A stretch of DNA of 64,000 bases, taken from Segetibacter aerophilus. GTDB taxonomy: Bacteria > Bacteroidota > Bacteroidia > Chitinophagales > Chitinophagaceae. The DNA is taken from positions 248,001 to 312,000 of the forward strand of contig NZ_BJYT01000005.1 of the NCBI RefSeq assembly GCF_007991655.1, in the 5' to 3' direction. The notes under the pieces were generated by a model. The model was not told the origin of the DNA. It saw nothing but the letters and a program-made list of their open reading frames with translations, and searched no databases. Below, one piece after another: positions 34,786 to 45,371 of this stretch; the stretch's first letter is position 1, and the number at the start of each line of letters is the position of its first letter. Position numbers and translations under genes: made by a program.

Positions 34786-37170
34786 TTATTCCGTCCTCAA
34801 ACTCTCAACAGGATTTGCTGTAGCCACCTTAAATATTTGCGAACTAATGGTTATCAATACCAGTGCTAACAACCCTAGGAAACTAAAGATTAGACTACCC
34901 AATCCGATATCAATTCGATTGGCAAAAATGTGCGTGAATATAAAGCCAAGTACATAAGCAATCGGCATAGCTATCAAACCAGCAATAATCACAAGCTTTA
35001 AAAAGCTTTTAGATAACAATGAAATAATCGTTGATACTGATGCGCCCATCACTTTGCGGATACCTATTTCTTTGCGTCTCGTTTCGGTATTGTAAATCAC
35101 CATTCCTAATAAACCAAGGCAAGCAATAGTAATGGTCATAAAAGCAAGAAAGCCAAGTGTGGAGACAGTATCTTTTGCGCCTTGTCTTTCAATCTGCTCT
35201 TCTTTTAGCCAACTGCTTTCAAATGGTTGTAAAGCGTTTTTTTTCCATACTTGCTCTATCCTGGATACTATTGTTGAATTGGCATCATTTGTCTTAACGA
35301 GTAAAAAGTTGAAATTATTTGGACGGTTACGGACGACCAATGGAGTCAGTTGAACGGCTAATGTTTGAAAATGAAAATCCTTCAATACTCCGGCAACTTG
35401 CACCTGGGTAGTATCAGTTAACCAAATCATTTTTCCTACGGCATCTGCCGGTGTTTTAAAATTAAGCGTCCGGGTAGCTGTTTCATTTAGTAACACGTAT
35501 TTTTCATTTGTCGAAGTATTTTCAGGTAGGTTCTCACCTGCCACAATTTTTAAATCCATCACCTCTGTAAAGTTTCTATCTACGTCATAATAATTTGCTT
35601 CGATTGCCTGTGCGCCTGGTTGCAATTTGACGGGAATGTGCCCCGATGAATTTCTTCCAAACGTTGCTGACGTGGCTGTTACATTTTGCACCCCGCTTAC
35701 TCTTTCGATCTCTGCAGAAAGTATTTTCGGATCTGCTCCATCTGTCGGTACGACCAACAAATTATCACGGTTATATCCAGGATCGGCGTTTGCAATGAAA
35801 CTAAATTGCTGCGATGAGATAGATGTAAAAATGGTAGTTACTAGCGCTAGTGTAAACTGTACGACGATCAATCCTTTTCTAAAACCGTTGCCCCCAAATA
35901 ACTTTATGTTGGATAGGTTTTTAAGCACCTCAACAGGTTTGAAAGAGGAGAGGACCCAGGCCGGTAATGAGCCTGCAAGCAATCCTGTAAATATTGCGAA
36001 CACTACAAACCAACCGTAAATCCCGTTATTTAAAGCAAGACCGCTTGGTGCCATCTCACCCATAAACGGCGCATATTGTTGCAGCAGGTGCAGAATAATC
36101 CATGCTAAGCCCAGCGATAGAAATGCTATTAAAACTGATTCGAGAATGAACTGGTAAAATACCTGGTAACGAAAGGCGCCAGCCACTTTGCGGATACCAA
36201 CTTCTTTGCCCCGGTTCAGTGAGCGGGCGATAGAGAGGTTGGTGTAATTGAAGCATGCCGAGAGCAATATAATGAAGCCGATTAAAAGTGGACCTAGTGT
36301 TTTTTCCATCGATCCAACATTTCCAAAAGCATTCATCAATTCTTCACCAAGAATAATCTTATTAAAACGCTGCGCTTCGAATGCTATGTTTTCTTTGCCC
36401 TGTAATTTTGTTGTTTTAATGAGCCCTGCCGTTACCTGTGATAACGCTTTGTCCAATTGTTTTTTATTGGCGCCATCTTTAAGTTGCAAGTATGTGTATG
36501 CATGAATTTGTGCATCCCATTTATCGATTGCTGGTGTCAATTTACCTGACTTCTCAAGAGCAGGCACAGAACTAAGTGACATGTAAGCTTCAAAATCAAT
36601 ATGCGATTTTCCTGTTGGAATCTCGAGTACACCTGTCACCTGGAAGTCTCCTAGTTTGGCCAATTTTATTGTTTGTCCAACCGGATTTGCATTGCCAAAA
36701 AACTTCTCTGCTGTTGTTTTGCTTAATACAACAGAATTTGGTGCTGATAGTGCGGTTTTCTCATTGCCTTCTTTTAACGTAAATCCAAAAACATCAAAAA
36801 ATGTTGGTTCTGTAAATGCTCCATTAATGGATAATTCTTTGGTTCCCGTAGAAGCTTTATCACCTCCTGCTGAATAAAGCCTTACTGTCTTCTCAATGAA
36901 GTTGTAATCAGTGGTTAGTGAATTGGCCAGTGGTAAAGGCGACGATGCAAAACGGTAGGATGAGCCTTCCTTGTTTGTAAGTTCTGTTATAACTCTGTAC
37001 GTACGATCAGTATTTGGATGAAATTTGTCATAACTAATTTGATCTTTCAAATTGATTAAAACCATCATACAAACAGACATACTTAAGGCAAGTCCAAATA
37101 TGTTGATGAACGAAAACAACTTGTGTTTCGCCAAGTTTCGAATTGCTATTTTAAGATAGTTTTTAAGCAT
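34786..37170 (-). CDS. FtsX/MacB-type ABC permease, array member 9
   Basis: From the ATG at 37170 (MLKNYLKIAIRN) the protein has 794 residues; four extra residues from an upstream in-frame start are not supported. It groups with member 11: both begin HKLFSFINIFGLA, share FGFTLK.G and have VGIRKVAGA in the first coupling motif. The second motif is RRKEIGIRKVMGA at 698. It has the most unusual C-terminus of the array, with FTHIFANRIDIGLGSLIF where others have KWLQDFAYRI.ISWWIF, yet the length to LRTE is unchanged. Confidence 0.91.
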   Translation of the reverse strand: MLKNYLKIAIRNLAKHKLFSFINIFGLALSMSVCMMVLINLKDQISYDKFHPNTDRTYRVITELTNKEGSSYRFASSPLPLANSLTTDYNFIEKTVRLYSAGGDKASTGTKELSINGAFTEPTFFDVFGFTLKEGNEKTALSAPNSVVLSKTTAEKFFGNANPVGQTIKLAKLGDFQVTGVLEIPTGKSHIDFEAYMSLSSVPALEKSGKLTPAIDKWDAQIHAYTYLQLKDGANKKQLDKALSQVTAGLIKTTKLQGKENIAFEAQRFNKIILGEELMNAFGNVGSMEKTLGPLLIGFIILLSACFNYTNLSIARSLNRGKEVGIRKVAGAFRYQVFYQFILESVLIAFLSLGLAWIILHLLQQYAPFMGEMAPSGLALNNGIYGWFVVFAIFTGLLAGSLPAWVLSSFKPVEVLKNLSNIKLFGGNGFRKGLIVVQFTLALVTTIFTSISSQQFSFIANADPGYNRDNLLVVPTDGADPKILSAEIERVSGVQNVTATSATFGRNSSGHIPVKLQPGAQAIEANYYDVDRNFTEVMDLKIVAGENLPENTSTNEKYVLLNETATRTLNFKTPADAVGKMIWLTDTTQVQVAGVLKDFHFQTLAVQLTPLVVRNRPNNFNFLLVKTNDANSTIVSRIEQVWKKNALQPFESSWLKEEQIERQGAKDTVSTLGFLAFMTITIACLGLLGMVIYNTETRRKEIGIRKVMGASVSTIISLLSKSFLKLVIIAGLIAMPIAYVLGFIFTHIFANRIDIGLGSLIFSFLGLLALVLITISSQIFKVATANPVESLRTE

Positions 37171-37441
37171 AATACGCCTCATCTCCCTTCCTCTTTTCCT
37201 AAAGGAGAAGAGGCGGTGCTTTAGTTATTTTTTAAACATTATATCTACCACATCAATAGTGTATTTCTACTTATCCCACAAATCCCGACAATGCCACAAT
37301 CCCAGTTCAGATAGCTACCTCAGTACTCAATGCAACCCCGACTTCCGTTGCTATCGCTCCTCGTCGGGCGGCAGCAAGAAAAGCTTAATATAGTTTCAAA
37401 AACTCGCTCGAAAAGCTCTCTTCTCCCTTTAGGGCCGGGGC

Positions 37442-39859
37442 TTACTCCGCCCGTAAACTCTTCACCGGATTAGTTACCGCAGCCTTTATCGTTTGAAAAC
37501 TTACCGTAATCAATGCGATGACCAACGCTGCAATCGCTGCAATTCCAAAAATCCACCAACTTATATTTACACGGTATGGAAAGTCTTCGAGCCATTTGTT
37601 CATCATCCACCAGGCTATAGGGAAGGCGATGAGGGATGCAATGAGAACTGGTTTTAAGAAGTTTTTTGAAAGCATCGTTACAATACTGATTACACTTGCT
37701 CCTAACACTTTTCTTATACCGATTTCTTTTGTCCGCTGTTCTGCACTAAATGCGGCTAAGCCAAATAAACCCATGCAACCTACAACGATCGCCATAACAG
37801 TAAAGATCCAAAGCAGGCTGCTTAACTTATCTTCAGCCTTATACATTTCACCGAAGTTGTCATCGAGGAATTTATAATCAAGGGGATAACCTGTTGCAAA
37901 TTTGGTCCATACTTTTTCGATGTGTGCAAGGGTGTTTTGAAGATCTGCCTGCCGCACCTTTACCGCTACTTTCGATAAGATCGGTGAATAAATTTGCAGA
38001 ACGGCTGGTGCTACTTTTTCATGCAGGCTTTTGTAGTGAAAGTCTTTTATAACTCCAATAACCCTTCCTCTCTTAACCGGATGTAAAGAGTCTGGTATCC
38101 ATTTGTTCCACTCGATTCTTTGGCCAAGCGCTTTTTGTGGAGTACCAAAACCGAATTCTCTCACAGCAGTTTCATTTACGATAAAACCTTCTTCAGCATC
38201 TGTTGCCATATCTTTTGAAAAGTCTCTACCAGCTATGATTTTTAAACCGAGCGTCTTTACATAATCAAAGTCACCAATGAACAAACTTGTGGAAAGCTCT
38301 TTATCACTTTTGCTTGGCACAACTACTCCATCCCCAGCAAATTGCTCGCCTGGCAAGCCATAGCCTGAAGTGGCTGAAAGAATATTAGGCGACTGTTTCA
38401 ACTCATTTAAAAATGGTTGGAGCTTGCTTTGAAAATCGCCTCTAACAGGAAACGCCAATACCTGGTCTTTGTCAAAACCGAGGTTTTTATTGTGCAGGTA
38501 CTTTATCTGTTTGTACACTATAGTTGTCGACACGATCAATAGGGCTGACAGTGCAAATTGAACGATTACCAAACCCTGCCTCAGCCAACCTGTATGATTA
38601 GAACTATCACCGGTCGGCTTCATTCCCTTCAATACTTTTACAGGTTCGAAACCAGAAAGTATAAGGGCTGGATAGATACCAGCAAGAACACCTATTACAA
38701 CGCCTGCTGCCAATAACAGCAAGCCTAACAGAGGATTTGTAATTGGGTTAAAACTAATGTTCTTTTCTGTAAATTGATTGATAGCCGGCACAAGGAAAAG
38801 TGCAGCGATGACGGCTATGAGAATGGAGAAAATAGAAAGTAAAATTGTCTCACTCGTAAACTGCCAAACCAGTTGCCCGCGTTCTGCGCCAACTACTTTT
38901 CTTACGCCGATTTCTTTTGCCCGTCTAAATGATCTTGCAGTAGCCAGGTTTATAAAGTTGAAGCATGCTATTGCCAGTACAAATAATGCAATAATTGTAA
39001 GGCCTTTTACATAAGTTTCATTTCCGCGTATTGCATTGTCATAAACAAAATCAGACGATTTCAGGTGTATGTCTTTCAGTGATTGTAGATAAGGGATAAA
39101 AGAAAAGTCATCATTCTTAACTGAAGCACGCACCTCATTGACAGCTTTTTTAAACTTGCTATCCAATTGTTGTATTTGTGTTCCGGGCTTCACTTTTACA
39201 TAAGTATAGAACTGCTGCCAGCTCCATCTTTCCATTCTATCTTTTGGCAAGTGAGCGGCGGCAAGAGGTAGCAAGTAGTTAAAATCTAAATGAAATTGTT
39301 TTGGTAATTGCGCAACCACGCCCTTCACCTGGAAAGTATCTTTATCAATATAAAGTGGCTTATCAATAATATCAACCGAACCAAAATACCGTTGAGCTAT
39401 GTCTTCTGTTATCACAACATCGGTAGGATTTTTTAATGCAGTATTGATATCTCCCTTTAAAAACTTTAATGGAAAAAAACTGAAGAAATTTTCTTCAGCC
39501 ACCATTCCTTTCTCTTCATAGTTAGACTTGTCTCCCGTTTCTAAGAGCATCCTTGATCCAGTCATCAAAATTCGCATCGCGCCTTCTACTTCCGGGTAAT
39601 TTTGCTTAAGATGTGTTGCATACATTGGCGGTGTATTTGCCAGGTTGCGGGTAACATCGTTACTTGTACCTACATTATAAACTCTGTAAATATTTTCACC
39701 GCCCTTAATAAACTTGTCGTACTGCAGTTCATCCCAAACAAAAAGGCCGATGACAAGGCAACCTGTAATTCCGATGGCAAGGCTCGCAATATTTATTACT
39801 GTAAAACCTTTGTAGCGAAGCAAGTTTCTGATGGCTGTTTTCAGGTAATTTTTTAGCAT
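37442..39859 (-). CDS. FtsX/MacB-type ABC permease, array member 10
   Basis: An 805-residue member close to the array consensus. The first coupling motif is RRAKEIGVRKVVGAERGQL, the second RTKEIGIRKVLGA at 709, followed by MLSKNFLKPV with Asn for Asp and a proline where most have Leu or Val. The C-terminus is NPVKSLRAE, the only LRAE in the set. A 3' hairpin around CTCCCTTTAGGGC abuts its stop codon. Upstream are a type A REP-like element (72 bp) and an operator-like palindrome (about 217 bp). Confidence 0.92.
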   Translation of the reverse strand: MLKNYLKTAIRNLLRYKGFTVINIASLAIGITGCLVIGLFVWDELQYDKFIKGGENIYRVYNVGTSNDVTRNLANTPPMYATHLKQNYPEVEGAMRILMTGSRMLLETGDKSNYEEKGMVAEENFFSFFPLKFLKGDINTALKNPTDVVITEDIAQRYFGSVDIIDKPLYIDKDTFQVKGVVAQLPKQFHLDFNYLLPLAAAHLPKDRMERWSWQQFYTYVKVKPGTQIQQLDSKFKKAVNEVRASVKNDDFSFIPYLQSLKDIHLKSSDFVYDNAIRGNETYVKGLTIIALFVLAIACFNFINLATARSFRRAKEIGVRKVVGAERGQLVWQFTSETILLSIFSILIAVIAALFLVPAINQFTEKNISFNPITNPLLGLLLLAAGVVIGVLAGIYPALILSGFEPVKVLKGMKPTGDSSNHTGWLRQGLVIVQFALSALLIVSTTIVYKQIKYLHNKNLGFDKDQVLAFPVRGDFQSKLQPFLNELKQSPNILSATSGYGLPGEQFAGDGVVVPSKSDKELSTSLFIGDFDYVKTLGLKIIAGRDFSKDMATDAEEGFIVNETAVREFGFGTPQKALGQRIEWNKWIPDSLHPVKRGRVIGVIKDFHYKSLHEKVAPAVLQIYSPILSKVAVKVRQADLQNTLAHIEKVWTKFATGYPLDYKFLDDNFGEMYKAEDKLSSLLWIFTVMAIVVGCMGLFGLAAFSAEQRTKEIGIRKVLGASVISIVTMLSKNFLKPVLIASLIAFPIAWWMMNKWLEDFPYRVNISWWIFGIAAIAALVIALITVSFQTIKAAVTNPVKSLRAE

Positions 39860-39930
39860 AAGAAGAATTATGTCTTATAGGTTTAGGTGTAGTTTTTTGG
39901 TAGCAAGCACTGTTTCTGTAGTCAGCTTTT

Positions 39931-39950
39931 GTTGTGTCACTCACTAGTAC
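39931..39950 (-). repeat. REP-like element, type A
   Basis: The plus strand reads GTTGTGTCACTCACTAGTAC, one change (GTACTAG) from type A. Confidence 0.75.
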
Positions 39951-40075
39951 TTTTCACTCTTTATTCAGCCAGCGCAGCCTAAGTAAATGTTGTTAACAGT
40001 AAAAGACCAACCAACATGCCATTCGCCTAACCTTTTCATTTCTAGTGGGTTGCGTTTTCGACTAAGATTTTAGGA

Positions 40076-40106
40076 TGTACGAAAACGGACAGTTGTTGTA
40101 CGATTT
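40076..40106. promoter_or_regulatory. Operator-like tandem motif
   Basis: Plus strand TGTACGAAAACGGACAG is followed by TTGTTGTACGATTTTA. Order and spacing match 54171-54204. It lies about 217 bp upstream of permease 10. Confidence 0.5.
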
Positions 40107-40345
40107 TATATGAGGCGGCAATAAATTGTCTTAGAAGGATTAAGGATTTGAACCACGAAGACTCAAAGACTCCAAGTTTCACTAAGAGTTGTGGCAATGC
40201 GTGCATTCCGAGAATTTTTAGAAGTGTATAAAATTCTTTAATAGTGCAAGATGTTACCGAGCGTTAATCCAACAAATAACTTGAGCTCATAAAAATCTCG
40301 TCTTTCCTCACAATCCATAAAATCCTTCCAAATCCAGGTTCAGAC

Positions 40346-42706
40346 TTATTCCGTTCTCAAGCTCTTAGCGGGATTGGTTAACGCGGTTCGATAAGTTTGC
40401 CAGCCAATGGTAAGAGCGCCTAACAAAAGTAGCCCGGACGCGCTTGCTGCAAGTAGCCAGAAGTTAACGGGAATACGATAAGCATACTGTTGTAAAAACT
40501 GCTTGCCCACAAAGAACCCTATTGGCAAACCAATGCAGACAGATATCAATAGCAACGTAACAAACTCTTTCGAAATCGTAGCAATTACCTGCACAACTTT
40601 AGCACCCATCACCCGGCGGATACCTACTTCTTTTTCCCTATTTTTTGTAGTATAAATCACCATACCTAAAAGGCCGAGGCAGGCAATAGAAAGCGCCATA
40701 AATGTTAGCAATCCTATAAACATCAAATCGTCTTTATGCAGGTGTTGATCGTATAATTGCTTATCAAACCAGTCCGCCTTAAAAGGCTGATTTGGATATA
40801 TCTTTTTCCATGCTTTTTCAAGATTAGGGATAATGGTTCCTTCGGCCCCTTTTGCAACTTTAACGCTCATCGTTCTAAATTCATCCACCTTATTCACCAG
40901 TATCAATGGGTTAATGGGTCGTAAAAAACTTGCATAATGAAAATCTTTTATAACGCCTGCGACAGTGTAGCTTGTACTGTCGTTTAACCATATGGTTTTG
41001 CCTGTAGCTTCAAAAGGCGTCTTGAACTTTAGAGAACTAACTGCCTGCTCGTTTATCAATGCAAAACGACTACCCGATGCAGATGTAGCATTGGGCAGGT
41101 TTTCTCCGGCAATCAATTCAATTCCCATGCTTTTTACAAATGATGGAGTTACTGCAAAATATGCCGCATGAAGTGAGTCGCCTACCTTCTCTTGTTTTAT
41201 AAATTTGCCATCTCCCCCTGAAAAACCTAATAGATCCGACGTCGCTGCTACGTCTTCGATTCCTGGTACGGTAGAAAAGGCTGTTGCTGTTTTTTCGTAC
41301 GAGTTAGCTGGAAGGTCAATATTCAAAATCCCTTGCCGCTCGAATCCGTAATCGGCTGTAGCCATGTACACAGATTGACGATAGAAAATTACAAGGGTTA
41401 CGATTGCAACAAGAGACGTAGCAAATTGAATAACAGTAAGGGTTTTTCTTAACCCAACTCCACCAAACAACTTTGTATTAAACTTTCCTTTTAAGACCCT
41501 CACAGGCTGGAAAGAAGACAAGACTTTTGCAGGGATCCAACCGGCAAACAGGCCGGTTAGTATAGTAAACAAAACAAAATATAGCCAAAGGGCTTTGTCT
41601 TGTGCGGCATTACCAATAAGGCGATTGACAGCAGGTAAAGAACTGATTAATCTTAGTTGTAGATATGCGAGGCAAAAGGCAAATATTGCAACCAATACCG
41701 ACTCGTTTAAAAATTGAAATATCAAATGTCTTTTTAAAGCGCCTGCCACTTTTCGTATTCCCACTTCACGTGCACGATCTAGCGAGCGGGCAAGGGTAAG
41801 ATTTACATAATTAAAGAAGGCAAGTAACAGCATAGAAAAGCCAATCAAGCCGAAGATTACCAAGTTAGGAAGGATGGGTTCATTGGTAATATTGTACAAA
41901 GGAATGCTACCTGGAGAAATTTTATCTAAGGGTTGAATATCGAAGGCAAAGCTTTCACCGGAAGGGGCAATGATTGTGTTAACCTGTTTACTAACGTTCT
42001 TTAAAATGTTCGTTAACACTTCTTTCGATGCCGAAGGTTTTAATTGAACATAAGTATAAGCAGCAGCTTCATCGCTCCATTCCTGGTTGGCCCTGTCCTG
42101 GTACAGCAAGGCAATTGAAGACGTTGATGCGAGCAAATCAAATGTAAGGTGCGAAGGACCAGCCGGTTTAGAAAGTACGCCGGTTACAATAAAGCCAACA
42201 GACTTGCCAATAGTAATTGTATGGCCAATTGGATTTTGCTTTCCAAAAAAACGCTCAGCAGTTTCAGCGGTTAGAACAGCGGTTTGGGACTTTATTGCAG
42301 GAGAACCGGATTTTAAGGTAAATCCAAAAATGTTATAAAAATCTGCATCAACAAATGCTTCTTTAGCAGACAGCTTTTTTTCATCAATGGTTACTTCACG
42401 TTGCGAAAAAAATACGCTTGTACTTTTATCGACAGCGTTGTAATTATTTTTTAGATAAGTTGCTAATGGTAGAGGAGAGCTGGCGCACAAAAAATGCTCC
42501 CCGTTCTTACGGTTTAAGTTAGTAAGGATTCGATAACTCTTTTCAGAATTTGGATGAAAAGTATCGTAATCATAAGCATCCTTTACCTTAATCATTGCCA
42601 GCATGCAAACAGTCATACCTGATGCCAGTCCGAAAATATTTATGAATGAAAACAGCTTGTGTTTGGTGAGATTCCTCCAGGCGATCTTTAGATAGTTTTG
42701 AAGCAT
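40346..42706 (-). CDS. FtsX/MacB-type ABC permease, array member 11
   Basis: At 786 residues this is the shortest complete member and the sister of member 9. First coupling motif DRAREVGIRKVAGALKRHL; second REKEVGIRRVMGA at 690, with Arg for the otherwise invariant second Lys, followed by AKVVQVIATISKEF. Its C-terminal segment AYRIPVNFWLLAASASG and QTYRTALTNPAKSLRTE also differ from the consensus. The proline-glycine pairs near FGLIGFSM suggest a divergent second membrane segment. An AATCCAGGTTC module is directly 3'. Confidence 0.91.
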   Translation of the reverse strand: MLQNYLKIAWRNLTKHKLFSFINIFGLASGMTVCMLAMIKVKDAYDYDTFHPNSEKSYRILTNLNRKNGEHFLCASSPLPLATYLKNNYNAVDKSTSVFFSQREVTIDEKKLSAKEAFVDADFYNIFGFTLKSGSPAIKSQTAVLTAETAERFFGKQNPIGHTITIGKSVGFIVTGVLSKPAGPSHLTFDLLASTSSIALLYQDRANQEWSDEAAAYTYVQLKPSASKEVLTNILKNVSKQVNTIIAPSGESFAFDIQPLDKISPGSIPLYNITNEPILPNLVIFGLIGFSMLLLAFFNYVNLTLARSLDRAREVGIRKVAGALKRHLIFQFLNESVLVAIFAFCLAYLQLRLISSLPAVNRLIGNAAQDKALWLYFVLFTILTGLFAGWIPAKVLSSFQPVRVLKGKFNTKLFGGVGLRKTLTVIQFATSLVAIVTLVIFYRQSVYMATADYGFERQGILNIDLPANSYEKTATAFSTVPGIEDVAATSDLLGFSGGDGKFIKQEKVGDSLHAAYFAVTPSFVKSMGIELIAGENLPNATSASGSRFALINEQAVSSLKFKTPFEATGKTIWLNDSTSYTVAGVIKDFHYASFLRPINPLILVNKVDEFRTMSVKVAKGAEGTIIPNLEKAWKKIYPNQPFKADWFDKQLYDQHLHKDDLMFIGLLTFMALSIACLGLLGMVIYTTKNREKEVGIRRVMGAKVVQVIATISKEFVTLLLISVCIGLPIGFFVGKQFLQQYAYRIPVNFWLLAASASGLLLLGALTIGWQTYRTALTNPAKSLRTE

Positions 42707-42937
42707 GAGAAAAAGTTTCGAGTTTAAAGTTCTGAGTTATAGGTTTTTGTTTAGAGTTTGGTTGATTGTAGTATCGGCTCATCCCGGTTCTCATTCTCTA
42801 GGCAGACGGAGCCGCGCAAAAGTTCTTTGCCATTCATTTTTATCTTCCACATCAAACTATATACATTAACCGGTCACTCTATCTATATCGTCTTATCCCA
42901 CATATCCCAATCATCTCACACTTCCTGTTCAGACAGT

Positions 42938-42978
42938 TTCCTCGCAATCCATAAAATCCTTCCAAATCCAGGTTCAGA
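42938..42978. repeat. AATCCAGGTTC module 3' of permease 12
   Basis: The sequence CCTCGCAATCCATAAAATCC followed by TTCCAAATCCAGGTTCAGAC ends at the permease 12 stop codon. Near-identical modules abut the stop codons of permeases 11 (40305-40345), 13 (46225-46264), 14 (48914-48956) and 16 (54381-54427). Confidence 0.8.
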
Positions 42979-45351
42979 CTATTCCGTTCTCAAAGCTTTC
43001 ACAGGATTAGCCAATGCTGTTTTTATTGCCTGGAAGCATGTTGTTAGTAACGCAATCAGCAATGCAAGAAGGCCAGCCGCAGCAAACATCCACCATGTAA
43101 TGTTGATGCGGTATGCAAAACTTTGTATCCATTGATGCATTGCCCAAAAGGCCACTGGCGTTGCTACCAATATTGAAATGCATACAAGCTTTACAAAATC
43201 TTTTGACAATAGTGCAGTGATGTTTCCAATGGTTGCGCCCAGCACTTTCCGGATGCCCATTTCTTTTGTCCGTTGCTCAGCAGTAAAGGCAGCCAGGCCG
43301 AATAGGCCAAGTGAAGAAATTACAACGGCAATTATAGCAAGCAGGAATATGAGGAAAGAGGCTTGTTGATCTTCTTTATACAAATTGTCAAAACTATCGT
43401 CTAAGAAATTGTATTCAAGTGGTCGCCCAGGCAAGGTTTTATTCCAGGTACTTTGTACATCAGCTATTGCCTTTGTTACGTTTCCTGCGGCAATGCGAAC
43501 CGTAAAATAGCTAAACCAGGCAGGATCAGTAAAGGCAACAAGCGGACCCGTCTTTTCGTGGAAACTTTTATAGGTAAAGTCTTTTACTATACCAACGATT
43601 TGTCCCGTTCTGCCCTTAAAAGTGAAGCGTTGTCCAATATAAGGTCGTGGTATGTTTAACTCCTTTATAGCGGTTTCATTTAGTACAACATTATTTTTAT
43701 CGGCTTCGTTACCATGCTCCAACCACCTGCCTTCCCTCATTTGTAATTGCATTGTTTTCTGAAAGTCGGCATCGGTGGATAGCTGGGCGATTTTAGGATT
43801 GAAGGTCGTATCATGTCCGTTCCAATCGGCGCTACCCGTTGATATACTTCCAATATTTATGATTGGTTGGTTTGATAGCGTTACGCTTTGAATACTCGTT
43901 TTACCAAGTAATTCCTGCTTTATTGATTGCACCGATGATTCCTTTTTATTCATATCAATATCCATCGGTAAAGGAAACGACAGCACCTGAGAGCGGTTAT
44001 AACCAGGATTCGTTTGTTGTACAAATCTCATTTGGCTATAGATGATAATAGTTGCGGAAATCAACATTACAGAAATAGTAAATTGTACTACAACCAAACC
44101 TTTCCTGAAATAGGTGTCTTTTACTCTAAGAACAGTAAAGCCCCTAAAAACATTCAAAGGCTTAAAAGTAGATAACATTAATGCAGGGTAAATACTGGTA
44201 AGCGTAAATGCTGCTAAAAGTGTAACCCCTATAACAAGCCATACACTTGGAGATGAAAGATCTAAATCAAAAGCTTTTCCGGTAACATTATTAAAAAGCG
44301 GCAAAGACAGTCGAATGAGAACGAGTGTAATGAATAATGAGATAAGGCTGGTTAATAATGATTCTGCAATAAACTGGTAAAAAAGGTCAATCCTTTTTGC
44401 ACCTACCATTTTTCTTACACTTACTTCTTTTGCCCTGAGACTTGCTTTTGCTATTGTCAGGTTTACATAATTTATCGAAGCAATTAATAACAATAAGAAA
44501 GCAAGTATGGAAAAGACGTATACAGTGTTTTTGCTGCCAAGAACAAACGACGAAAATTGTACCTCGGTATCAAAATGCATGTCTTTTAGCGGCGTCAGTG
44601 AAATAGTGGTCCCTTCTTCGTTATTGCCCGGCAAAATGTGCGCAAGCTTTTTTGCTGTAGCATTTGTATTGGAACCTGGCCTCAACTGTATAAAAGTTAT
44701 GTAATTGAAATTGTCCCAGTTCTCATCGTTTTGTTTTCTATTCGGATCAGCTAATAAAGCTGCCAAAGGCAGGTAGGCATCAAATTGAAAACTGGAATTG
44801 GAGGGAGCATTTTTTACTATGCCTTTCACCTCGTAATTCATACTATCAATTCGAATCGTTGCACCTAATGCACTGCTTTTACCAAAATATTTTTCTGCAG
44901 TAGCGGCAGTCAGGATAATGCCGTTAGGATCTCGTTTAAAAGAGGCTGCATTACCATCAAGAAAGCTATAATTGAATATGCTGAACCAATCGTCATCCAC
45001 ATAAGCAACTTTCTTTTCGTAAGCAAGGTTTCCATTTATTTTAAATACCGGCCAGTTAGAAGTATTAAGCCTTGCAACTTTTTCAATTTCTGGTACCTGT
45101 TTTTTTGCAGCTTCAGCAAGAAGCAAAGGGCTGCTCTCCCAAATCCAGTTGTTCTCTTTAATGCTGGTAGTAACCCTGAAAATATGATCCGCATTTGGGT
45201 GATCCCCATCGAAGTTTAATTCGTTTTGTACCCAAAATAATATCAGTACTGCTGCTGTTATACCTATGGCTAAGCCGCCAATATTGATGAAGGAAGTCAT
45301 CTTATTTTTTAAGATGCTACGCATCGCGGATTTAAAATAGTTGATAAGCAT
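42979..45351 (-). CDS. FtsX/MacB-type ABC permease, array member 12
   Basis: The 790-residue member has INYVNLTIAKASLRAKEVSV and RKMVGAKRIDL as its first coupling region, where AKASL replaces AQS/ARS and Ser replaces Gly. The second motif, RTKEMGIRKVLGA at 694, has Met for Ile. It ends NPVKALRTE. Its start codon lies only 20 bp after the stop of the LamG-like gene, so the two are very probably one transcript. It is the only permease in the window with such a close non-permease partner. Confidence 0.92.
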   Translation of the reverse strand: MLINYFKSAMRSILKNKMTSFINIGGLAIGITAAVLILFWVQNELNFDGDHPNADHIFRVTTSIKENNWIWESSPLLLAEAAKKQVPEIEKVARLNTSNWPVFKINGNLAYEKKVAYVDDDWFSIFNYSFLDGNAASFKRDPNGIILTAATAEKYFGKSSALGATIRIDSMNYEVKGIVKNAPSNSSFQFDAYLPLAALLADPNRKQNDENWDNFNYITFIQLRPGSNTNATAKKLAHILPGNNEEGTTISLTPLKDMHFDTEVQFSSFVLGSKNTVYVFSILAFLLLLIASINYVNLTIAKASLRAKEVSVRKMVGAKRIDLFYQFIAESLLTSLISLFITLVLIRLSLPLFNNVTGKAFDLDLSSPSVWLVIGVTLLAAFTLTSIYPALMLSTFKPLNVFRGFTVLRVKDTYFRKGLVVVQFTISVMLISATIIIYSQMRFVQQTNPGYNRSQVLSFPLPMDIDMNKKESSVQSIKQELLGKTSIQSVTLSNQPIINIGSISTGSADWNGHDTTFNPKIAQLSTDADFQKTMQLQMREGRWLEHGNEADKNNVVLNETAIKELNIPRPYIGQRFTFKGRTGQIVGIVKDFTYKSFHEKTGPLVAFTDPAWFSYFTVRIAAGNVTKAIADVQSTWNKTLPGRPLEYNFLDDSFDNLYKEDQQASFLIFLLAIIAVVISSLGLFGLAAFTAEQRTKEMGIRKVLGATIGNITALLSKDFVKLVCISILVATPVAFWAMHQWIQSFAYRINITWWMFAAAGLLALLIALLTTCFQAIKTALANPVKALRTE

Positions 45352-45371
45352 AGTATGATTAACAGTTGTAA

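Larger units (their letters stand above)
39860..40345. other. Intergenic region between permeases 10 and 11
   Basis: No gene is seen in these 486 bp. They hold a type A REP-like element with one change (39931-39950), an operator-like tandem motif (40076-40106), a short ACCACGAAGACTCAAAGACT tract (about 40153) and an AATCCAGGTTC module (40305-40345) touching the permease 11 stop codon. Confidence 0.8.
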